The notes beneath the pieces were generated by a model. The model saw only the letters and a list, made by a program, of their open reading frames with translations, was not told where the DNA came from and ran no database searches. Shown one piece after another: positions 16,083 to 24,199 of a DNA stretch of 41,604 bases (position 1 is its first letter; each line of letters starts with the position of its first letter). A program made the translations under genes and the position numbers. Where the stretch lies: NCBI RefSeq assembly GCF_900491745.1, contig NZ_UETR01000024.1, positions 1 through 41,604 of the forward strand, written 5' to 3'. Source of the stretch: Amarolinea aalborgensis. Lineage in GTDB: Bacteria > Chloroflexota > Anaerolineae > SSC4 > Amarolineaceae.

Positions 16083-19000
16083 CTACATTTGTCGCTGATT
16101 CTCGATCAGCCCCAGCGAGCAGATGATCTGCGGCTCCTGAGCCTGGCGTTCATCTTCGACCAGGCACAGGCGGTCATCTTCACGCAGCGCCACAACCAAC
16201 TCGGCCAGGTCTTCATCGCTGACGCCAGCGCGCAGTTGGCGGTTCAGCGTGTCCGCGGCCGCCTGGCGCAGCGGGTAGCGGTAGATGTCGTCAACCGCCT
16301 TGAGCAGCTCCGGATTGTCGAAGAACGTACCCTTGATTCGCTCTGCATACCCCTTGAGCCGCGTGAAGGTGCGAAACCGCGCGCCGGATGGCCGCCCCAA
16401 CTGCCCGCCCACCGAGCGCTCTTCCGTGAGCACCAGCTCGGCGCCGCGTTTCACCAGGTCATGGTGGGCTTCATCACGCGGCAGGGCTGGCGCGTCCGGC
16501 GCACAGGCGGCCGCCTGCAAGATGGCGAACTGCGACTCCGTAACGCCCTGTCCGTTCCGATCCACCCACACCAGCGCATCGTTCCCCTCGCCTGTGCGCA
16601 TGTAGACCAGCACCCCGCCACTCCCCTCGCCCGTCGCAACGGGAGAGGGGCCGGGGGTGAGGGCCGCCTTCGCCGAGTAGGCCACCGCCGGCAACGCGGG
16701 GACCACCCGCTGCAGGCTGGGATCGGCGGCCAGCGCGTTCTTCCAGATCTGGTACGCGTACGAGGCCAGGTCCACCTCCCCCTCGTCATCGCCATCCAGG
16801 ATGCCGGCCCGCTCGCTGTAGAGGTCTACGATGGCCTGGTCGTTGCGGTCATCCTCGAAGAACGCCTCATCCGTCCCAACGACTTCGGCATTTTCGGTCA
16901 AGCGCTGCCGCACACGCGCGCGCAGCCGGATGATGCGCTCCACGCCATCCGCCGGCAGGAACGAGTAGCAGCGGATCGCCTCGGCCCGCTGGCCGATACG
17001 ATCCACGCGGCCCGCGCGCTGGATCAGTCGGATGATCGCCCACGGCAGATCGTAGTTGACCACGATGGCGGCGTCCTGCAGATTCTGGCCTTCGCTCAAG
17101 ACATCCGTAGCGACCACCACCCGCAGCTCGTCGGCGGGACGCACCTGCTGGCGTTTCTCGTTGCTCTCCGGGCTGAAACGCCAGGCCGCGCCGGTGGGAT
17201 CCGGCGAGTCGCCCGTGACGCCCGCCAGCGCGGTCACGCCGCGACCGCGTAGTTGCGCCTCCAGGTAGCGCACCGTGTCGGCGAACTGGGTGAAGATCAG
17301 CACCTTGTCGCGTGGATGGTCTACGGTGAGCAACCGGTGTAAGGCGTTCAGCTTGGCGTCGCGGGCCGGGGCCCAGTCTGCGCCGGCGCACCGCTGCATC
17401 AGATCCAACAAGGCTCTCGCGTCGGCCGCCAGGTCACGCTTCAGGTGCGCGTTGAAAAGAGCGGGGCGCAGCCACTTGAAGCGGCGCTTGTAGAGCGTAG
17501 CGTACTCGGCGTAGACCTGGGCTGCGCGGCTGCGAAACTGCGCCTCGGTGCGCAGCTCGGCCGTCTCGATGTCAGAGCTGGCGCCTTCTGCCTCTCCCTC
17601 GTAGTCGAAGGCATCCATCACGTCGCCGATGTCCTCATCTTCGTCGTGGACGCGGCTGTCCAACAGCGCGGCGTCCTGCGCGCCGATGGGGAGCGGCAGG
17701 CCCTGCTCGATGGCGTGCAGGAAGATGTAGTTGCGCAGGATGTGGCGCTCGACCGACTGGATGAAGACGTGCCCGCTGCTTTCCAGCCGTTTGAAGAGGT
17801 TCGTGCGGCAGAATCCCATCAGGCGCTTCCCCGCGCGCGAGAGGTCGTCCAACGACTTCTTCTCGACGGCCGTTGGGGGTTGGCTCGGCCGGCTGGCGGC
17901 GTAGTTGCCCAGCCCGTAGCGCGGCAAGCGCAGACTGTTGATTGTATCCACCACCACGGGCGCGTAGAGCCTGGCATACTGATCGCTCGGATCATCGTCC
18001 GCAATGGCGAACCTGACCGTCCTGGGCTGGCGGACGGGGAAGTAGGAGCGCGTGCCGTCCTCGAAGGTCAGGTATTTGCGCCCCGTCTCCGCGTCGGTCT
18101 GCGCGTAGTTCTGCTGGATGAAGCCGCGCGTGCGCCGCACCATGTAGAGGCGCATCAGCTCACGCCAATCGTCGGGATAGAGGCTCTTCTCGAAGCCGGC
18201 CAGCGAGCGGGGCGAACACTGGTGCCGGCGGATGAACTCCGTCTCGCCGATCTCGCCCAACAGCCGCTCCGGTCGGATGCCCAGGTTCTTGTCCTCAGGC
18301 ACGAACAGGCGCAGCTGGCTGCCCAGGTCCAGGTAGGTCTTGTTGTAAGGCGTAGCCGTCAGCAGGATGCAGCGGCTCTCGTTCTTCTGGATGTACTCCT
18401 GAATGGCCCGGTAGCGCTTGCCCTCGCGATTGCGGAGATTGTGGCTCTCGTCCAATACCACCAGCCGATAGCGGCGCAGATCGGGCAGCTCCTGCAACAC
18501 CCGGCTGATCGAAAGCACCCTGGCGCGCAGGCGGTACTGCTCGCGGTACCCCTCCCACATCTTGACCAGGTTCTTCGGACAGATGATCAGCGTCTCCAGG
18601 CTGTAGTCGTCCTCGAAAATGCGCGCCACGGCCGTCGCCATCAGCGTCTTGCCCAGGCCGACCACGTCGCCGATCAGCACACCCCCGCGCTTGTTCAGAT
18701 GATGCGCTGCGATCTTCACCGCCGCGGTCTGGAAATCGAACAGGCGGCTGCCGAAGTCGGCCGGGATGCGGAACTCGGAGAGACCGGCGCGCGCTTCCTG
18801 CGCCAGGTGGTAGGCCATCTTGACGTAGATGTGATACGGCGGGATCAGCCGCTCGGCAGCCCAGCTCTCCTCGACAATCTCCGCCAGTTCGTCGGAGATA
18901 TCCAGGCACCAGCGGTCGGTCCAGCGGTCCTCGAACCAGCGACTCAACTTCAGAGCAGCATCCGGGTCGAGCACATCCACGTTCAGCTCGCCCTGCTTCG

Positions 19001-19505
19001 ACAGCCCCGCCAACGTCAGGTTGCTGCTGCCCAGGTAGCCGATGATTGGGTTGATCGGGTCGGGACGATACAAGAGGTAGAGCTTGGCGTGCAAGGGATG
19101 CCGCAAGAACAGCTTGACAGTCAGCTTCCTGGCCCGAATTTGGGCTGCCAGCCGGCGCAGCGCGGCCTCATCCTGATTGGTCGGCGCGCCGATGACCAAC
19201 TGCCGGCGGAACTCCTCGGCCAGCTTCTTCTTCAGGCGGAGGGCCGTCTGGTTGTCCATTGCCTCGGCGCCGTCGGTCAGGCGCAGCGTGCTGCGCAGTT
19301 CGTCTTCGGGCAGCCGCTGCATCCCCACCAACAACCGACAGGCATGACCCTGGCCGCCCGGCCACGGTTCCACCAGCGGCGCCAGCTTGCGCCAGCCGCG
19401 CAGATTGAAGTAGCCGACGCAGAAATCAGCGTGCGTGGCCAGCTCGACCGTCTGCTGGAGCGCGCTGAGAAGTTGGTGCTCGATGTTGTCGAAGATACGA
19501 GGCAT
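16083..19505 (-). CDS. PLD-nuclease/SNF2-family helicase fusion (DrmD-like)
   Basis: 1140 aa. The N-terminal phospholipase-D-type nuclease domain (about 1-200) has the HxK motif His139-Ala-Lys141 followed by GSSN at 159-162. A superfamily 2 SNF2-type helicase follows: Q-motif DFQ at 257-259, Walker A GLGKT at 283-287, DESH at 352-355, and a C-terminal half with ATDVLSEGQNLQ and the QRAGRVDRIGQ motif VI. With the adjacent methyltransferase it resembles a restriction-modification pair, partly like DISARM DrmD/DrmMI, but DrmA and DrmB are missing. The ATG at 19505 has AGGA 8 nt upstream; an in-frame ATG at 19637 would add 44 implausible residues and overlap the toxin remnant. A palindromic repeat is inserted in frame near residue 950. 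Confidence 0.85.
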   Translation of the reverse strand: MPRIFDNIEHQLLSALQQTVELATHADFCVGYFNLRGWRKLAPLVEPWPGGQGHACRLLVGMQRLPEDELRSTLRLTDGAEAMDNQTALRLKKKLAEEFRRQLVIGAPTNQDEAALRRLAAQIRARKLTVKLFLRHPLHAKLYLLYRPDPINPIIGYLGSSNLTLAGLSKQGELNVDVLDPDAALKLSRWFEDRWTDRWCLDISDELAEIVEESWAAERLIPPYHIYVKMAYHLAQEARAGLSEFRIPADFGSRLFDFQTAAVKIAAHHLNKRGGVLIGDVVGLGKTLMATAVARIFEDDYSLETLIICPKNLVKMWEGYREQYRLRARVLSISRVLQELPDLRRYRLVVLDESHNLRNREGKRYRAIQEYIQKNESRCILLTATPYNKTYLDLGSQLRLFVPEDKNLGIRPERLLGEIGETEFIRRHQCSPRSLAGFEKSLYPDDWRELMRLYMVRRTRGFIQQNYAQTDAETGRKYLTFEDGTRSYFPVRQPRTVRFAIADDDPSDQYARLYAPVVVDTINSLRLPRYGLGNYAASRPSQPPTAVEKKSLDDLSRAGKRLMGFCRTNLFKRLESSGHVFIQSVERHILRNYIFLHAIEQGLPLPIGAQDAALLDSRVHDEDEDIGDVMDAFDYEGEAEGASSDIETAELRTEAQFRSRAAQVYAEYATLYKRRFKWLRPALFNAHLKRDLAADARALLDLMQRCAGADWAPARDAKLNALHRLLTVDHPRDKVLIFTQFADTVRYLEAQLRGRGVTALAGVTGDSPDPTGAAWRFSPESNEKRQQVRPADELRVVVATDVLSEGQNLQDAAIVVNYDLPWAIIRLIQRAGRVDRIGQRAEAIRCYSFLPADGVERIIRLRARVRQRLTENAEVVGTDEAFFEDDRNDQAIVDLYSERAGILDGDDEGEVDLASYAYQIWKNALAADPSLQRVVPALPAVAYSAKAALTPGPSPVATGEGSGGVLVYMRTGEGNDALVWVDRNGQGVTESQFAILQAAACAPDAPALPRDEAHHDLVKRGAELVLTEERSVGGQLGRPSGARFRTFTRLKGYAERIKGTFFDNPELLKAVDDIYRYPLRQAAADTLNRQLRAGVSDEDLAELVVALREDDRLCLVEDERQAQEPQIICSLGLIENQRQM
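16621..16661. repeat. REP-like palindrome inserted in the helicase coding sequence
   Basis: Bases 16623-16634 and 16639-16650 form a 12-bp stem with one mismatch around a CGCA loop, next to a GGCCGGGGGTGAG flank. On the coding strand it reads LTPGPSPVATGEGS. This LTPGPSP peptide signature is well known from translated intergenic palindromes in many genomes. A partial copy of one arm (CCCCTCGCCTGT at 16584-16595) lies downstream in the gene. The frame stays open through the element. Confidence 0.75.
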
Positions 19506-19602
19506 CAGAATCTTCCTGTGACTGGAGAGTGTGCGAGATCGGAAGCATGAGTGGTCTTGTGAAGTGCGAATCGGCCCATGCACCAGAGGTGAGCGAGAAC
19601 CG

Positions 19603-19779
19603 TCAATAGCCCCGTGAATTCTGTTGACCTGATTCAAGCAGCGGACGGCAGGCTACGTCCAAAATCGCGTTATTGGCTACTACTCGATCTACACGGCGTT
19701 TGACTTGGGTTCGCAGTGCGGCATATCGGCGCAGGTTGCGGGAGAACTGCTCTTCATAAACCGCACCGTAGTCACTCAC
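19603..19779 (-). pseudogene. truncated ParE/RelE-like toxin
   Basis: 58 aa from a GTG start, overlapping the antitoxin stop by 8 bp. The first 36 residues (SDYGAVYEEQFSRNLRRYAA, then LRTQVKRRVDRVVAN) look like the N-terminal helices of a ParE/RelE-fold toxin. After VVAN the sequence no longer resembles the family, and the frame stops well short of the usual 85-100 residues, losing the strands that carry the active or gyrase-binding residues. It is probably inactive. It lies between the antitoxin and the helicase and shows that the helicase frame upstream of 19505 is not coding. Confidence 0.5.
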
Positions 19780-20008
19780 CCCAAATCTCCGTCTGTGAAT
19801 ACAACCTGATCTCCCCCTGTATCTTACGATTCAGGATTTCAACCATGTCATCGTGCAGCGGAGAGTCTGGCGCAAGGTAGAAGATGCCAGGCCGTCGGGA
19901 AATCACCTGCGCCAATTCTTCCCGCACAACTCTGCGGATCAGCGGTTCGAGTAAGCTGGCGAGATCTCGGGAATTGATGATCACGGGTTGCGAAGTCTGG
20001 TCCGTCAT
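19772..20008 (-). CDS. small antitoxin-like protein
   Basis: 78 aa. A polar N-terminus is followed by a helix (LASLLEPLIRRVVREELAQV), a GIFYLAPDSPLHDDMVEIL stretch and a charged C-terminus ending in IWGE. Small proteins of this pattern, in my experience, are encoded just ahead of ParE/PIN-type toxins and act as antitoxins. GGAGGAG lies 7 nt before this ATG. An upstream in-frame ATG at 20113 coincides with the predicted transcription start and is rejected. It is the first gene behind the promoter at 20119-20147. No DNA-binding domain is evident. Confidence 0.65.
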   Translation of the reverse strand: MTDQTSQPVIINSRDLASLLEPLIRRVVREELAQVISRRPGIFYLAPDSPLHDDMVEILNRKIQGEIRLYSQTEIWGE

Positions 20009-20118
20009 GTGACACTCCTCCGTTTTCTTAACCCTGTTCGAGTCGGATGCTAACAAGGAGCTTGGGGTCCTCGTCCATAATTCGACTTCCTCCGGTTGGG
20101 CATTTCCGTACATTGGTT

Positions 20119-20147
20119 AGTATACCTCTTGCCTCTGTTTTGGTCAA
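20119..20147 (-). promoter_or_regulatory. strong promoter driving the defence island
   Basis: Read on the - strand, TTGACC (20147-20142) and TATACT (20124-20119) are separated by exactly 17 bp. Transcription would start near 20112 and run into the antitoxin and the following genes. Its -35 end lies about 55 bp from the first TAG trio of the candidate origin. Confidence 0.75.
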
Positions 20148-20195
20148 TCGAATGCGTGCGCAGAACTTAGGTCGTCATTCGTCTCATAGATGATG

Positions 20196-20569
20196 ATAGA
20201 TTAGTTGTAGTAGTAGGGGCTGTGGATTTGTGGATAAACCAACCTCACCGCCATCTTGACCACAAGGGCTTGGGGATGCCTGCATCCGCCTCTACTACAT
20301 CTTGTGGTTCAGCACTTGGGGCCGATCTGGACAGATTGTGGATTCAAGCGGGATAACGGACGGGAAGAATCCGACGGTTGGCGCGTGGTGCAACCAGCGT
20401 ACAATCCGTCAAACACTAGATGTAGTGGTTCGTCGCACCCGCGTGACGCCTATCTAGGGGTGGTTGGGTTTGGGATAAGGTTGGGAAAAGGAGCTACTTA
20501 TCCACAAAATCCACGGCGTCGCGCCAGGTTTTCCCCAGAGTTATCCACAGAATGGGCTGATTATCCCAA
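20196..20569. other. oriC: candidate replication origin (DnaA-box cluster)
   Basis: Three perfect DnaA boxes (TTATCCACA) occur at 20229-20237 (reverse), 20498-20506 and 20541-20549 (forward). Near-matches lie at 20221-20229, 20336-20344, 20471-20479, 20507-20515 and 20561-20569. On the left edge the order TAG-TTG-TAG-TAG-TAG (20202-20216), GGGC, and tandem boxes TGTGGATTTGTGGATAA reproduces the trio / GC-cluster / box layout of the bacterial basal unwinding system. The stretch from 20148 to 20625 has no credible gene. dnaA and dnaN are not in the window, so this may be a detached chromosomal origin, a former plasmid origin, or a DnaA-titration site. Confidence 0.6.
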
Positions 20570-20625
20570 ACACGCTTTGCGTCAGCAACACAGTTTGTGC
20601 AAGCGGCCAGGCAGAAGCATAGCGG

Positions 20626-21399
20626 CTATGGCCTGTCCCAGTTCGCGGGATCGGTGGGGTCAATTTTGGCTTTGAGCTGCTTGACCAGTTCGCGCAGGGC
20701 CATGATGGGATCGGTCGTGGGTTGGCTGCCCGTGTATTCCTTGACCAGGAGCGCGACCTGGGTGCGCCACAGATCAGCCTGCTCGCGCAGGTCTGCGCGT
20801 TCCATATCGAACTGCTGCTGCAGCGAAGCGGCGCGGCGCGCCAGCTGCTCACGCTGCTGTTTTTCATCGGCCCAGGCCGTTCGATACCAGCCCAGCGGCT
20901 GCGCATCGCCAGGCATCACCACGCTCAGGCATCCCTGCGCCGATTGTTCGCCGGGCAGCGAGAGGGCGCCGGTGAGGTACGGCTGTGGGTCGCTGAACCC
21001 GCCCCAACCATCCTTGCGCGAGTAGGGGTTGATGCGGATCCCAAAGTGCAGATGCGGACCCGTGGAAGCGCCGGTGTTGTCTGAGGCGCCGATGACATCA
21101 CCTGATTTGACGGTGTCCGCCTCTTTGACCTTCTTGCTCTCCAGGTGCGCGTACAGGCTCTCTCCCCAACGGTGCCGCAGTTTGACGTAGTTGCCAAAAC
21201 CATTGGCTTCGAAGCCGATTTCCATGACATCGCCATCGTCCACTGCTACAATCTCGGTGCCATTGGGCATGGAATAATCGAGGCCGTTATGGCCTTTCAA
21301 GGGCACGCCGTCGTACGAAAACTGCCCATAGAAGGCCGGGTTGCCGCCAAACCGCTGGCTCATGGGAAACGTGCCATTGAAGGGTAAACGAATGGGCAT
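20626..21399 (-). CDS. M23-family metallopeptidase
   Basis: 257 aa. The LytM/M23 zinc-peptidase core spans about 30-135, with zinc ligands His37 and Asp41 (HNGLD) and His118, and with catalytic His85 and His116 (PHLHFG). Such enzymes cut peptide cross-links in peptidoglycan or act on bacterial proteins. Residues 175-245 form a charged helical, probably coiled-coil region. No signal peptide is visible at either possible start, which is odd for a cell-wall enzyme. The ATG at 21399 has AGGAGA just upstream; the longer frame to 21519 would overlap the permease gene and gives an Arg/Pro-rich, unlikely N-terminus. It is the last gene of a three-gene run. Confidence 0.85.
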   Translation of the reverse strand: MPIRLPFNGTFPMSQRFGGNPAFYGQFSYDGVPLKGHNGLDYSMPNGTEIVAVDDGDVMEIGFEANGFGNYVKLRHRWGESLYAHLESKKVKEADTVKSGDVIGASDNTGASTGPHLHFGIRINPYSRKDGWGGFSDPQPYLTGALSLPGEQSAQGCLSVVMPGDAQPLGWYRTAWADEKQQREQLARRAASLQQQFDMERADLREQADLWRTQVALLVKEYTGSQPTTDPIMALRELVKQLKAKIDPTDPANWDRP

Positions 21400-21427
21400 G
21401 AGGTCTCCTGCCGCGCGTGCGTTTGTT

Positions 21428-22798
21428 TCAGGTCTGATCCATCGCGTCCGAGGACGACGGGGTCGCCGCATCGGCGACGGATGGTGTGGTTTTCTTGGCC
21501 GGGGTCGGCCGCGATGCAAACCGACGCCAGGCTTGCGTCAGCCGTTCGCGCCAGGATCGCTGCGCCGCCGCCCCCGCTTGTTCTTGCGCGGAGAAGGGCG
21601 GCAAATCGAGCAGCTTGGCATGCATGTAACCGGCCACCACGCGCAGGGTCGAGAGCACCGGCGCCGCCAAGAATGCGCCCATAACGCCGGCCTGGCTGGC
21701 GCCCACGATGACGCCGATGAGGATCACCAACGGGTGCAGGTTGACGCTTTGGCCAATGATGCGAGGCACCAGCAGGTTATTCTCAAGCTGCTGAATCAGG
21801 GTATAGACGCCAATCGTCAACAGCCCAAACGACAGGTTGGAAATCTGCAGCGATGTGGAACCCTGGAAGAGAGCCACCAGCAGGGCGGGGATCAAGGAAA
21901 TGATAGGGCCAAGATTCGGGATCACTTCCAAGAGGCCGGCGACCAGTCCGAGCAGCACCGCGCCCGGCATACCGATGATGGTCAAGGCCAGGGTCGTCAC
22001 CACGCCGATGGTCAGACAAAGGACCAGCTGGCCGCGAAAGAACGATTCCCAGATGCGCCCCACGCGCTGCAGCAGTTCTTGCATCTCCGGTTGATAGGAG
22101 GTAGGGAACAGCCCCTCGACCCACGCACGCATCAGCGGCGCGTCTTTGACCATATAGAACGAATAGAGCAGCGTCAGCAGAAAAGCCAACAGAGAGGTGA
22201 AGATGCCGATCACGACGTTGGAGGCCACGCCTGTGGCTACCCCCACCACCGTGGACGCGGAGCGTAAAGCCTGGCTGACATAGTTGATCACCGTCGCCGG
22301 GCTGAGCAGTTGATCAATCTGGAATTGCGCGACCCCGCTGCTGATCTGCTCGTACCACGGCGTCAAGTCCAACTGAAAGCCAAACAAGCGCAACGATGGG
22401 TATGACTGCGGGATGCTCGCCACCCAGGTCAGGAACCGGGTGTACAGCTCATCCCACGGAATCTGGATGTTGCCGATCTGGTCAATCAGAACCGGGATGA
22501 GGATGATCGGGATGAGAATCAGCAAGAGGATGACAAACAGGTAGACCAAGCCGGTCACCAGGCCGCGCGGCAGGCGCAAGCGGGTGAATCGGTTGACCAG
22601 CGGCTGGATCAGGTAGGCCAGGATGGCCGCCAACACCACGGTGGGAATAATGGCCCGACTCAGGTAGAGTAAAAGCAGGCCGCCCAAGAGCATGCCGATC
22701 GCCACATTGCGCTTCATACTGCGATCCCAGCGCGTGAGCGGAGCGCTCGCTGCGACATTCTCAGCGAAATCGCCGGGCTTTGGGTTTTCCTCATTCAT
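21428..22798 (-). CDS. AI-2E/PerM family transporter
   Basis: 456 aa integral membrane protein. After a 25-residue polar N-terminus come paired helices (NVAIGMLLGGLLLLYLSR, then VVLAAILAYLIQPLVNRF), a non-membrane loop at about 110-190, and four or more helices with the GLLEVIPNLGPIISLIP signature of the family. The C-terminal 60 residues are Ala/Thr-rich and cytoplasmic. Family members export AI-2 or small solutes, or act as Na+/H+ antiporters; the substrate cannot be read from sequence. The start at 22798 has AGGA 8 nt upstream; an ATG at 22807 has none. Gaps of 33 and 28 bp link it to the dehydrogenase and the peptidase. Confidence 0.88.
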   Translation of the reverse strand: MNEENPKPGDFAENVAASAPLTRWDRSMKRNVAIGMLLGGLLLLYLSRAIIPTVVLAAILAYLIQPLVNRFTRLRLPRGLVTGLVYLFVILLLILIPIILIPVLIDQIGNIQIPWDELYTRFLTWVASIPQSYPSLRLFGFQLDLTPWYEQISSGVAQFQIDQLLSPATVINYVSQALRSASTVVGVATGVASNVVIGIFTSLLAFLLTLLYSFYMVKDAPLMRAWVEGLFPTSYQPEMQELLQRVGRIWESFFRGQLVLCLTIGVVTTLALTIIGMPGAVLLGLVAGLLEVIPNLGPIISLIPALLVALFQGSTSLQISNLSFGLLTIGVYTLIQQLENNLLVPRIIGQSVNLHPLVILIGVIVGASQAGVMGAFLAAPVLSTLRVVAGYMHAKLLDLPPFSAQEQAGAAAQRSWRERLTQAWRRFASRPTPAKKTTPSVADAATPSSSDAMDQT

Positions 22799-22831
22799 AG
22801 ATAACATCCTGTCCGGTGGTCCCCAGCGCGC

Positions 22832-23914
22832 CTATTCGAGCGTTGACCAAACAGCCAGCTTGGTTTGCACGCGTCGAATGACTTCGTTGGTAAAATCAGA
22901 CGTGCTGGCTGTGCCGCGTAGATCGGCCGTGCGCACGCCATCGTAAACCGCTTCGAGCGTCGCCTCGCTGATCGCCCGCGCAGCAGTTGTGGCCGCTGCG
23001 CTGCGCACATAGCGCAGGAGGGCGGCGGACGCCAGGATCATCGCCATCGGATTCGCCACATTCTTGCCAAAGAGGGACGGCGCGGTGCCATGCGGCGCTT
23101 CGGCCATGACGACTTGCGGCTCGTAGTTGGCGTCCACTGCCAACAGCAGCGACTCAGAGCCGGCAATGGAGCCGAACATTTGCAGTACCAGGTCAGACAT
23201 GCAGTCGCCGTCGCGATTCAGCGTGGGAATGACCAGCGGATCGCCGCTGGTGGTCAGCAGCAGGGCATATGTGGCATCAATCAGCTGCGGATCGTAACGC
23301 ACGTCGCCATAACGGCGCGCGGCGGCGTCCATTTCTTCCTTGAACATGCCTTCATACACGGGGCTCACGGTGAATTTCGGTCCGCCAAAGACGGTCGCGC
23401 GATTCTTGCGCGCCAGTTGAAAGGCGATTTCGGTCACAGCCCGGCAGACCCGGCGGCTGATCTTTTCGGTGCGAAACGCTATCTCATCGCCGTCCGCGCT
23501 GACCTCGCGCCATTCTTTGGCGCCGTAGGCGTCATCCACGGCCATGCGCACCACGGAGATGGGCGCATACAACCCGCTGACCGGGGCGACGCCGGGAATA
23601 CGTCGGCCTGTGCGAATAATCACCGTGCCGTTGATCTGCTGGCGCAGGATGGCGTTGGGGCTGCCAACATCACCGGGCGTTTCCGGCGTGATAGTCGCGG
23701 CTTTGATCGCCAGTCCCGTGCGGCGCATGGCCGCCGCAGCATCGAGCACCACCTGGTTGCGCGTGCGTCGGCGCTGGTCCAGGCTGAGATCGAAGGTTTG
23801 AAATGCCAGGGGCACGCCAGTTACGGTCGGTTCAAGCACACGCAACGCTTGGTCAAGCAATTCCTGCCCCGTCTGGTCTCCCTGCAGAACAACAATAGTT
23901 TGCGGCTGAATCAT
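22832..23914 (-). CDS. isocitrate/isopropylmalate-type NAD(P)-dependent dehydrogenase
   Basis: 360 aa, beta-decarboxylating dehydrogenase family. The spacing S-x-N-xxx-R-x9-R in SPNAILRQQINGTVIIR matches the isocitrate-binding Ser, Asn and two Arg residues of isocitrate dehydrogenase. The third Arg and catalytic Tyr are in VVRMAVDDAYG, the catalytic Lys in GGPKFTVS, and the metal-binding Asp residues in NRDGDCMSDL. The cofactor loop is APHGTAPS. Overall the sequence is divergent from textbook Icd or LeuB, so isocitrate is the best guess but tartrate-, homoisocitrate- or isopropylmalate-type activity remains possible. It is the first gene of the run to the permease and peptidase. GAGAGG precedes the ATG. 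Confidence 0.8.
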   Translation of the reverse strand: MIQPQTIVVLQGDQTGQELLDQALRVLEPTVTGVPLAFQTFDLSLDQRRRTRNQVVLDAAAAMRRTGLAIKAATITPETPGDVGSPNAILRQQINGTVIIRTGRRIPGVAPVSGLYAPISVVRMAVDDAYGAKEWREVSADGDEIAFRTEKISRRVCRAVTEIAFQLARKNRATVFGGPKFTVSPVYEGMFKEEMDAAARRYGDVRYDPQLIDATYALLLTTSGDPLVIPTLNRDGDCMSDLVLQMFGSIAGSESLLLAVDANYEPQVVMAEAPHGTAPSLFGKNVANPMAMILASAALLRYVRSAAATTAARAISEATLEAVYDGVRTADLRGTASTSDFTNEVIRRVQTKLAVWSTLE

Positions 23915-24102
23915 GCGTATGGACCTCTCTTATACGCTGGGTTGTGCGCCTACGCCATCGCCGGGGACGATTATGACGGGCCGCTCACGGGTGCGCCGGG
24001 GGCTATGATGCCTGCGCACGCCGGAGTTCAGTCTAGACTGGCTAACTTTAACCTAACATGCACCTGGTGTCAAGCTATCAAACCTTCGGCCAATTCCTGC
24101 TT

Positions 24103-24131
24103 TTTCACTCTGCCTTGCGCAGTGGTATAAT
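24103..24131 (+). promoter_or_regulatory. promoter for gatB
   Basis: A perfect TATAAT at 24126-24131 carries an extended -10 TG (24123-24124) and has a weak -35 TTTCAC at 24103-24108, 17 bp away. It lies 68 bp before the gatB start codon, in the divergent gap between the dehydrogenase and gatB. Confidence 0.6.
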
Positions 24132-24199
24132 GCGGGCAACCAAACACGGTACGCGCCGGAGCTTGTCTTCGTGGCGCCATACTTTGCAACGAGTTGACC

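Noticed and set aside
14381..16126. 581-aa + strand frame opposite the methyltransferase
   Set aside because: Antisense shadow with no motif; the - strand carries DPTVGSGAF and NPPY.
17445..19550. 701-aa + strand frame opposite the helicase
   Set aside because: Antisense shadow of the helicase; composition typical of reverse-frame reading.
19506..19637. 44-residue N-terminal extension of the helicase
   Set aside because: No ribosome-binding site, unlikely composition, overlaps the toxin remnant; ATG 19505 has AGGA at good spacing.
20256..20675. 139-aa open frame on the + strand across the DnaA-box region
   Set aside because: Composition is unlike a protein (Trp/Arg/Pro-rich, no repeats or motifs), it spans DnaA boxes and it runs into the peptidase gene on the other strand.
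23915..24102. Possible small gene in the gap before gatB
   Set aside because: No frame with a start, ribosome-binding site and protein-like composition; the gap is best explained as divergent promoters.
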